This document shows positions 1 to 5,572 of a stretch of 7,206 nt of DNA, in pieces. A program made the position numbers and the translations under genes. Source of the stretch: Anaerolineae bacterium (lineage in GTDB: Bacteria > Chloroflexota > Anaerolineae > 4572-78 > J111); contig JAGRBY010000371.1 in the NCBI GenBank assembly GCA_020433835.1, forward strand, positions 1 through 7,206. The letters run 5' to 3'. Positions within the stretch are counted from its first letter, which is position 1. Each line of letters begins with the position of its first letter. The notes beneath the pieces are model-generated. The model ran no database searches, was not told where the DNA came from, and saw nothing but the letters and a program-made list of their open reading frames with translations.

Positions 1-1
1 C

Positions 2-226
2 CCCGATGACGATGGCGATGGCTTTCACGAAGTTCACGTCAACACTTTAGAAGGCTTCTGGTCTTTACTGCGCAGCTGGCTCCGCCCTCATCGGGGTATT
101 TCTCAGGAAAAATTACCCCTTTATTTAGCTTTTTTTGAATTTGTTCACAATATTCGGGCTCGCGGAAACGCTTTACTCCCTTCCCTTCTCAATTTACTCC
201 TTGCACCTCCTTGTAATCCATATTGA
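2..226 (+). CDS. IS1595-family (ISXO2-like) transposase, C-terminal fragment cut by window edge
   Basis: The frame is open from base 2 to a TGA at 224-226 and gives the last 74 residues of a transposase; the 5' part lies outside the window. The recognisable block is HVNTLEGFWSLLR (about residues 12-24), the signature of the IS1595/ISXO2-like DDE transposase domain. It includes the Asn of the DDNK-type active site and the Glu-Gly-Phe-Trp that follows. Downstream come the usual elements: the conserved RGIS segment, a Leu/Tyr/Phe-rich helix (YLAFFEFVHNIR) and a short hydrophobic tail. Where many members have Lys (LLKR) this copy has Arg (LLRS), which may be group-specific. The catalytic Asp residues upstream cannot be checked. 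The protein would cut and join the ends of its own insertion sequence. It converges on the S1 gene. No inverted-repeat end could be assigned because the left end is missing. The family call is firm; whether the copy is intact is unknown. Confidence 0.8.
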   Translation, partial: PDDDGDGFHEVHVNTLEGFWSLLRSWLRPHRGISQEKLPLYLAFFEFVHNIRARGNALLPSLLNLLLAPPCNPY

Positions 227-267
227 GCCCAGCTGAATTTTTCACTTTGACTAAACAGCCATTAAAC

Positions 268-342
268 TTAGGCTTGAGTCGACTTTGAATTTTGGGTTAA
301 CCAAGCTTCTCGTTCTTCTTCGGAAACCCGCTTTAAGCTCAA
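268..342 (-). pseudogene. In-frame remnant of the S1 protein C-terminus beyond the TGA
   Basis: Directly after the TGA that ends the S1 reading frame (343-345), the same frame stays open for 24 codons to a TAA at 268-270. It begins LSLKRVSEEEREAW. This matches how the other S1 domains of the same protein end: LSLKRLRQNPW after domain 3 and LSLSQVQAEKDW after domain 1. The LSLK strand is the last beta-strand of an S1 fold, so the TGA falls inside the fourth domain and not after it. One base change (for example CGA to TGA) would explain it. Alternatives are a sequencing error or natural readthrough. Confidence 0.7.
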
Positions 343-1374
343 TCACATTCGTTCTCGGAAAGGATCGATATCCAAAATTTTTAGAACAAGTTTTTCATCC
401 CGTTCAATAAATTCTCTTGGATCATCTGGGGCTGGTTCAGCTATTTCACTGATGTGTAGTAATCCGTCTACACCAATATCTAACCGCACAAACGCGCCAT
501 AGTTAACCACTTTTGTAATTTGTCCCATAACCAACTGCTCAACGCTGTAATTCTCTGCTACTTCATTCCAAGGGTTTTGTCTTAAGCGCTTTAAGCTTAG
601 ATTAATACGCTGGCGTTTGTGGTCAAGTTCTAAAACATAAACATTTATTTCATCACCAACCTGCACGATATCACTCGGATGATTAACGTGTTTCCAGGCC
701 AGTTCAGAGTTATGGATCAAGCCATCAGCTCCACCTAAATCTACAAAGGCACCAAAATCAGTAAGGTGTCGAACAACGCCTTTGCGAACTTGTCCTTCGA
801 TCAAATCATTCATGAGTTCATCAAGACGCTGCTGACTAAGCTCTTTCTCTGCCTTTTCCTCTGACCCTATCAACCGATTTGATAACTTATCAACTTCTAT
901 AAATTTTACAGATAGTTTTTCGCCAGTGTAACTTTGCAAATCACGATGATTACGCTGCCAGAGATGCGAAGCCGGGATAAATACCTGAAGATTATTGTAT
1001 TTAGCCAATAATCCGCCTCGATTAGAGTCGAAAACTTCTACTTGAGTAATTTCGCCCTGCTCCATCATTTCGCTGGCTTTTTTCCAATCCTTTTCAGCCT
1101 GGACTTGTGATAAGGATAAGGTTAAACTTCCATCGCGATCGATGGGTCTTATCACCCGAATTTTAACTTCAGAGCCAGGTACTAATTGTGATATAATCCC
1201 AGCATCTAAATTATCAATGTCTGAACGCGGTACAAAGCCATCATGCTTCAGACCAACATCAATAAAAGCCCCATACTCATTAATTTCGAGCAAAATACCG
1301 GTACGAATTTCTCCGGTATACGGCTGTTCGTAATCATATGCATCTATGAGTTCTTCTGTAAATTTTAATGACAT
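343..1374 (-). CDS. rpsA: Ribosomal protein S1-like RNA-binding protein with four S1 domains, truncated by an in-frame TGA
   Basis: The protein has 343 residues from the chosen ATG. Four S1 (OB-fold) RNA-binding domains follow one another: about 20-90 (YGAFIDVG, HDGFVPRSDI), 106-173 (divergent; GGLLAKYNNLQVFIPASHL), 191-264 (FGAFVDLGGADGLIHNSEL, ending INLSLKRL) and 282-343 (YGAFVRLDIGVDGLLHISEI). Four domains with a GGLL...F(V/I)PAS second domain is the usual plan of the shorter bacterial S1 proteins, which bind mRNA at the 30S subunit and help initiation. The start at 1374 is chosen because AGGAG lies 5 nt upstream; the frame extends to a TTG at 1431, but that extension looks like leader sequence. 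The frame ends at TGA 343-345 within the last strand of domain 4, and a matching tail continues in frame to 268. Whether this is the main S1 or a paralogue cannot be decided here, so the symbol is tentative. Confidence 0.85.
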   Translation of the reverse strand: MSLKFTEELIDAYDYEQPYTGEIRTGILLEINEYGAFIDVGLKHDGFVPRSDIDNLDAGIISQLVPGSEVKIRVIRPIDRDGSLTLSLSQVQAEKDWKKASEMMEQGEITQVEVFDSNRGGLLAKYNNLQVFIPASHLWQRNHRDLQSYTGEKLSVKFIEVDKLSNRLIGSEEKAEKELSQQRLDELMNDLIEGQVRKGVVRHLTDFGAFVDLGGADGLIHNSELAWKHVNHPSDIVQVGDEINVYVLELDHKRQRINLSLKRLRQNPWNEVAENYSVEQLVMGQITKVVNYGAFVRLDIGVDGLLHISEIAEPAPDDPREFIERDEKLVLKILDIDPFRERM

Positions 1375-1379
1375 AAACA

Positions 1380-1384
1380 CTCCT
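1380..1384 (-). promoter_or_regulatory. Ribosome binding site of the S1-like gene
   Basis: On the minus strand AGGAG is followed by a 5-nt spacer (TGTTT) and ATG at 1372-1374. It is the best-placed Shine-Dalgarno site in the region and decides the start against the upstream TTG at 1429-1431. Confidence 0.75.
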
Positions 1385-1448
1385 AACTTATTAATGTGAT
1401 TTTCCCAAAGCAATTCCATCTTTGGTCCCAATACTTTTGTTCTTACCT

Positions 1449-1457
1449 ATTGTATCA
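1449..1457 (-). promoter_or_regulatory. Candidate extended -10 promoter element for the S1-like gene
   Basis: The minus strand reads TGATACAAT, an extended -10 (TGn plus TACAAT, one mismatch to TATAAT), about 75 nt upstream of the S1 ATG. No convincing -35 is found 16-18 nt further up, though extended -10 promoters can do without one. A second weaker candidate, TATACT, lies in the hairpin region near 1520-1525. This is inference from sequence only. Confidence 0.3.
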
Positions 1458-1506
1458 ACTCAACCCTAGAATCACCATACCAATGTAGGCGGTTGTGTAC
1501 AGTGGA

Positions 1507-1530
1507 AAGAGCTATTAGAGTATAGCTCTT
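1507..1530 (-). terminator. 9-bp perfect hairpin, possible weak terminator of the recJ-fic-kinase cluster
   Basis: AAGAGCTAT (1507-1515) and ATAGCTCTT (1522-1530) are perfect inverted repeats around a 6-nt loop. Read on the minus strand, the stem lies about 140 nt past the kinase stop codon and is followed by only a short T stretch (CTCTTTCC), so a classical intrinsic terminator is doubtful. It is the best stem found on this strand between the kinase-like gene and the S1 gene. It could instead sit in the S1 leader if transcription starts upstream of it. Confidence 0.3.
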
Positions 1531-1538
1531 ATGAGCTA
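1523..1538. repeat. 6-bp hairpin sharing an arm with the 1507-1530 stem
   Basis: TAGCTC (1523-1528) and GAGCTA (1533-1538) form a stem with loop TTAT. The 1523-1528 arm is also the right arm of the 1507-1530 hairpin, so the two structures exclude each other. This resembles the layout of attenuator-type leaders, but no function can be assigned from sequence alone. Confidence 0.4.
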
Positions 1539-1556
1539 GGCAAAACTGGAATTGAC

Positions 1557-1580
1557 AGCCCATAAGGGCTATGTTTTTTT
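1557..1580 (+). terminator. Short hairpin with T-run on the plus strand
   Basis: AGCCC (1557-1561), loop ATAA and GGGCT (1566-1570) are followed after ATG by seven T (1574-1580), in the form of a small intrinsic terminator read on the plus strand. The stem has only 5 bp and no plus-strand gene ends nearby, so it would act only on transcripts running antisense to the S1 gene. On the minus strand the T-run becomes an A-run before the stem and gives no termination signal. Confidence 0.3.
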
Positions 1581-1671
1581 GCCCTATGTATATATATTAC
1601 CGGGGAAATGATTTGGGGTGTAGTTGTTATTAATCTCTACAGATGAGTGAACGTCCTAACATTAGGGTACA

Positions 1672-4161
1672 TTACTCTTCTGGGGTCAAAATAAGCTGGA
1701 AAAGATCGACTTCTTGGCCTGATTCTACCAAAATTTGTTCAGAAACTAAACCAGAAGACTCTGTTAAAGGGGTCCAACTTTCTGCCGGTGCATTCGCTAT
1801 CAGGCGATAGCGACCGTAAGGAACATCAGAAAACAGAAAATTTCCGGAACCGTCGGTTACCGTCTCGATAAAAAATGGTTGTTCATCGCACGGATTAGCA
1901 CCTTCAGCTCGGGTGCTCACGCGCTCGACACAGACGACAAGCCTTGTGTTTGTTATAGGTTCACCGCTTCGATCAATAATACGTCCTTTGAGAATACTAT
2001 TACTTTTTTCAAGCGGCTTCGGCAGTGTTGGACCTGATCTTACTATAGCCATTGTCCGAATATCGTTATCAGCTATGTCGGCGTTGTGCATTTGATAGCG
2101 ATGCCATACCGAACCATCGATGACAGTCAAACCCCAGCTAGTTGCTAGCCAGATTCTATCTTGTGGATCAATAATAATTTGGCTAACGTGATTGCTGGTT
2201 AAGTTACTATTTTTTGTATCATACGTCTGCCAGCTTCCGTTATCAAAAACATACACCCCCCGGCTAAACGTACCGACCCATATCTTATCATCGACATCAA
2301 CGTTAATACTTTCAGAAACATACAGGTCATTATTACTATACTCGGACCAGGCCGTGCCGTCAAATGAAAAAATTCCACCGCTATGAAGTACCAAAGGATA
2401 ATGTGCTCTATCGAACGTAATACGATCAAAAAAGTGTTCCTCTAAAAACCCGCTACCCTTTTGATAAATCGTCCACTGCTCATTCTCTAAGGTGGCGACA
2501 CTGTTGGGTGTCACGACCCAAACTTGGCCATCGGGACTAACGGCAATATCTTCCACAAGCGACTGGTTACCCTCGCCGGCGGCAAAATCTTTAGAGGGAT
2601 AGGTCGTCCATTGCCCGTCGTGAAAATAACTTACTCCCTCAAAATGCGCTACCCAAATTCCTCCATCTGCATCACAAGCCAAGGCATCGACACTGCTCAC
2701 GCCCCAACCACTCTTCAATTCCTGCCATTGCCGACCATCAAAGGCACTTATTCCAAACGTATGGGCTATCAATATGCGGCCATCAGGGCAGGATGTCATA
2801 GCGTGAACTAAATCGCCACCTAGTGATGAATTATCCTCGGTAAATGTTTGCCAACCCGATTCCCCCAGACACGTTACTCCAAAACCAAAAAAACCTAAGC
2901 AGGCCCATCCATCCCCTACTTGGGCCACGGTTGTAGATGCCGTAGTGGTCGACGTAGGTGATGTTTGGTTGGCTGCGGCAAGTCCGGCTGCGCCTATTTC
3001 CGAAATTTTTGCCGTTGGCGATGGGGTGCTCGTTGCGGGTCGCCGGGTCGGTTCTCGTGTAAAGGTTGGAACGACATTTGACGTTGAGCCAAAATCGGGA
3101 CTAGAAACAGGTGTAAATGAAACCGACGTCGTCGTTCCTAGAAGTGAAAACAGCACCCAACCGAGGATCACCAGGCCGAAGATCAAGCCGCCTAAAACGG
3201 TTCCCATCAACAGCAGCCACACTTTTCCAGAGGAGTCTCCCTTATTCGCTTCCGCCGAGGGAACAGGTACAGTCAGTGAATCGTCGGAAACTGACGTTGC
3301 CGGATCGGAGTTATCATCTTCGGTTGCTTCCGATGGGGGTGGAGGAATAGCGACCTCAAGGGCCAGCACCATTTCTTTGGCGGTTTGATAGCGATCCTCC
3401 GGCCGCTTGGCCAAGGCTTTCAGGATAACGCGTTCCACAGCCTCGGGCAGTTCCGGGGCGAAGCGACGCGGCGAAGGCAAGGGATCTTTAACGTGCTTCA
3501 TGAGAACCGCCAAAGGTTCCTCAGCCTGGTAAGGCACGCGGCCTGTAACCAGCTCATACAAGATGATACCCAACGCATAAATATCACTGCGTTTATCGAC
3601 CGTCCCATGCTTGCCCTGTTCAGGAGACATATAAGCCGGCGTTCCGGGAAATCCGGTCAAGACGACCTGACTAATTAAATTTCTCACGATAGCTGCCATC
3701 CCAAAATCTGTAAGCAGACAATCGCCATGTTCATCGAGCAAAACATTGCTGGGCTTCACAGCTTGATGCACCATGCCCTGCTTGTGCGCATAATCCAGCG
3801 CCCCACCAAGCTGCACGATAATGCGCCGAATATCGTCGAGAGACAATGGCCCATCCTTCAGTAGATCAGCCAAATGGCCGTGACGCATCAATGGCATTGC
3901 TAAATAAGCGTAGTTATCGTGCTCGCCGTAATCGAACACGGACAAAATGTGAGGATGATCCAAAGCAGCGACAGCTTTGGCCATTTGCTCAAATTGCGTG
4001 CTAAACTGGGCCTCATCCATCATAAAGCGCGGCAAGATTTTGAGCGCCACATAACGCTCCTCACCGGGTTGATAGGCTTTATACACGGAGGCGATACCGC
4101 CCTCACCTAGAGGGGCGACAACCTGGTAGGGGCCAAGCTGCTTGCCGCTGAGATCCTCCAT
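1672..4161 (-). CDS. Membrane Ser/Thr kinase-like protein (predicted pseudokinase) with extracytoplasmic propeller
   Basis: The protein has 829 residues. Residues 11-272 are a Hanks-type kinase fold: Gly-rich loop GEGGIASV (19-26), VALK with Lys41, DFG at 152-154, GTPAYMSPEQ (173-182), SDIYALGIILYELVTG (192-207) and Arg257. The catalytic loop reads HQAVKPSN (132-139) where active kinases have HRDxKxxN, so the catalytic Asp is Ala134. In the alpha-C helix, Met60 stands where Glu is expected (FEQMAKA). ATP binding may remain, but normal phosphotransfer is unlikely. An acidic, low-complexity juxtamembrane segment follows, then one membrane helix (about 314-341), a Thr/Ser/Pro linker (344-412), about six propeller-type repeats (436-705; Trp437, 479, 517, 563, 605, 644 and 686 mark the period) and a CarboxypepD_reg/CNA-B-like beta-sandwich (about 722-825). 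No signal peptide is seen, so the kinase fold should be cytoplasmic and the rest outside. It starts 10 bp after the fic stop and ends TAA. The architecture is firm; the ligand is unknown. Confidence 0.9.
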   Translation of the reverse strand: MEDLSGKQLGPYQVVAPLGEGGIASVYKAYQPGEERYVALKILPRFMMDEAQFSTQFEQMAKAVAALDHPHILSVFDYGEHDNYAYLAMPLMRHGHLADLLKDGPLSLDDIRRIIVQLGGALDYAHKQGMVHQAVKPSNVLLDEHGDCLLTDFGMAAIVRNLISQVVLTGFPGTPAYMSPEQGKHGTVDKRSDIYALGIILYELVTGRVPYQAEEPLAVLMKHVKDPLPSPRRFAPELPEAVERVILKALAKRPEDRYQTAKEMVLALEVAIPPPPSEATEDDNSDPATSVSDDSLTVPVPSAEANKGDSSGKVWLLLMGTVLGGLIFGLVILGWVLFSLLGTTTSVSFTPVSSPDFGSTSNVVPTFTREPTRRPATSTPSPTAKISEIGAAGLAAANQTSPTSTTTASTTVAQVGDGWACLGFFGFGVTCLGESGWQTFTEDNSSLGGDLVHAMTSCPDGRILIAHTFGISAFDGRQWQELKSGWGVSSVDALACDADGGIWVAHFEGVSYFHDGQWTTYPSKDFAAGEGNQSLVEDIAVSPDGQVWVVTPNSVATLENEQWTIYQKGSGFLEEHFFDRITFDRAHYPLVLHSGGIFSFDGTAWSEYSNNDLYVSESINVDVDDKIWVGTFSRGVYVFDNGSWQTYDTKNSNLTSNHVSQIIIDPQDRIWLATSWGLTVIDGSVWHRYQMHNADIADNDIRTMAIVRSGPTLPKPLEKSNSILKGRIIDRSGEPITNTRLVVCVERVSTRAEGANPCDEQPFFIETVTDGSGNFLFSDVPYGRYRLIANAPAESWTPLTESSGLVSEQILVESGQEVDLFQLILTPEE

Positions 4162-4167
4162 TCACGT

Positions 4168-4173
4168 CTCCTC
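4168..4173 (-). promoter_or_regulatory. Ribosome binding site of the kinase-like gene, overlapping the fic stop codon
   Basis: GAGGAG lies 6 nt before the ATG at 4159-4161 and shares bases with the fic TGA at 4172-4174. This arrangement suggests translational coupling of fic and the kinase-like gene, and supports the chosen start. Confidence 0.75.
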
Positions 4174-5554
4174 AAGAATTCGTCTGGGGGGTATTGGTAT
4201 TGGCTTGAGTTTCTATGAGTGTATAAATCTGCTCAACGATGGGAAACGCTATTTCAGTCAATTCTTCATCGGTGTACACACGATCATAGGTACCGCCAGC
4301 TAGTACTTGATGGTCTGTTTGATGTATACTATCCTGCCAACCGCAAGAAATAGTAAATTCACTCTCCCGAAATTCTAAAATAACAAAACAGGAGACGTAA
4401 TAATCTTTATTTTTACGAAAATAGAACCAATCATATTGAACCGCAATTTCATCTAGGATAGATTTTGAAATATCAGCCAATCTATCTAACAACGCAGACG
4501 GTTTCTGGCCTCGAATTAGATGACGGTTACCATTAATAACGTAAATGGCTGAACATTCTGACCGTTTAAAGAACTTCTCAAATTTACTAAACCGGGCAAA
4601 TACTTTTTCCAAGAGAGGTCTAAAAACCTCATTAAATAATCTCTCCTGGGCTTCAGGGCTTTTTTCAATTCCACTACCAAATTGATCTAGTTCCAACTTT
4701 CTCTGCAACAGGGCAATCTTCTTATCTATATCATCGAGTTCTTCAATACTCTCGCCCCTAGCGCCTCTCAAGTATAGTTCTAAGGACTGGATCAATTCTT
4801 CACCAACTAAAGTAATAAAATCCTCTAACTCACCAACATCGGCTTCTTCCAACGCCAGCAGATATTCTTCACGAGTCGCTATTTGGATAATAACCGGAAC
4901 ATACCCTGTTTGCATAAGTATTAGATTCATTAACAGCCGAGCCATTCGCCCATTTCCGTCATCGAAAGGATGAATACTGACAAAGCGATAATGAAAAGTA
5001 GCGGCTAAAATCAACGGATGAAGATCACCTTTTTCTTGTGACCGGCGGTACCACTGCATTAAATCGCCCATCTTTGCCGGAGTCTCTTCGGGTGTGGCAT
5101 AGTAATGTATTTCTCCCGTGCTGGTTCTCACGTGGTTAGGCATCATTTTATATTGACCGGGAATGATCTTTCGCTGAGTCTGTAAACCGTCTGGGGTTAT
5201 GGCCTTAACTTCATATGGTTCAACCATCAGAATCGTGTGAATCTCACGGAGATGGGCTTCAGTAAGCGGTTGCTGACCATTAACAAAATCTTCTAAATAA
5301 GTGATAGCTTCATTATGCCCTTTGATATCAAGATAATCCCGAAATGGTTTACCTTTAGCCGTAACACCGTGCAGCAGGAAGGCTCTCGTCTCACCGAGTG
5401 ACAGGGTATTGCCCTCAATAGCATTCGAATGGTAATTCCAATCCAACCTGAATTTTTGCATAATTCGCATTTCCTGTTCAGGGCTAATCGGACGTAACGC
5501 ATCAACTTCGGCTTTAAGTTGGTCAGCTTTATTAATAAGATCAATTAGATTCAT
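4172..5554 (-). CDS. Class II Fic-domain protein (probable AMP transferase) with unassigned C-terminal domain
   Basis: The protein has 460 residues. The Fic motif is complete: HPFDDGNGR at 195-203, with His195 as the catalytic base, acidic residues for metal and the Gly-Asn-Gly-Arg anion site. The N-terminal inhibitory motif [S/T]xxxE[G/N] is SNAIEG (43-48). Glu47 would block productive ATP binding until displaced, which defines a class II, self-inhibited Fic enzyme. Fic enzymes usually transfer AMP from ATP to a hydroxyl of a target protein; the target here is unknown. After the Fic core (to about 250) comes a charged, probably coiled segment (about 264-282) and some 170 residues of mixed alpha/beta character that I cannot assign. 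The winged helix often found after Fic domains is not evident. The ATG at 5554 has AGGA 7 nt upstream. The gene sits 18 bp after recJ and 10 bp before the kinase-like gene. It is visibly AT-richer than recJ, which suggests later arrival. Confidence 0.92.
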   Translation of the reverse strand: MNLIDLINKADQLKAEVDALRPISPEQEMRIMQKFRLDWNYHSNAIEGNTLSLGETRAFLLHGVTAKGKPFRDYLDIKGHNEAITYLEDFVNGQQPLTEAHLREIHTILMVEPYEVKAITPDGLQTQRKIIPGQYKMMPNHVRTSTGEIHYYATPEETPAKMGDLMQWYRRSQEKGDLHPLILAATFHYRFVSIHPFDDGNGRMARLLMNLILMQTGYVPVIIQIATREEYLLALEEADVGELEDFITLVGEELIQSLELYLRGARGESIEELDDIDKKIALLQRKLELDQFGSGIEKSPEAQERLFNEVFRPLLEKVFARFSKFEKFFKRSECSAIYVINGNRHLIRGQKPSALLDRLADISKSILDEIAVQYDWFYFRKNKDYYVSCFVILEFRESEFTISCGWQDSIHQTDHQVLAGGTYDRVYTDEELTEIAFPIVEQIYTLIETQANTNTPQTNS

Positions 5555-5561
5555 AGGAATG

Positions 5562-5565
5562 TCCT
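5562..5565 (-). promoter_or_regulatory. Ribosome binding site of fic
   Basis: AGGA with a 7-nt spacer (CATTCCT) precedes the ATG at 5552-5554. It lies within the 18-bp gap after the recJ stop (TAG, 5573-5575), leaving no room for a separate promoter there. Confidence 0.6.
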
Positions 5566-5572
5566 AAAAAAC

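Noticed and set aside
343..345. Genome-wide reassignment of TGA to an amino acid
   Set aside because: fic (4172-4174) and the transposase (224-226) appear to end at TGA at sensible places, and tryptophan in all genes is TGG. A local mutation or readthrough is simpler.
1375..1431. Longer S1 start at TTG 1429-1431 adding 19 residues
   Set aside because: It needs a TTG codon without a good ribosome binding site, while the ATG at 1372-1374 has AGGAG at 5 nt and begins where family members begin.
1552..1557. Perfect TTGACA as a plus-strand -35 box
   Set aside because: The position 17 nt downstream holds a run of T and not a -10 hexamer, and no plus-strand gene follows.
2945..3388. 147-codon plus-strand reading frame opposite the kinase-like gene
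   Set aside because: It lies fully antisense to the linker, membrane and juxtamembrane part of a well-supported gene, has low-complexity Ser/Val-rich content and shows no family features.
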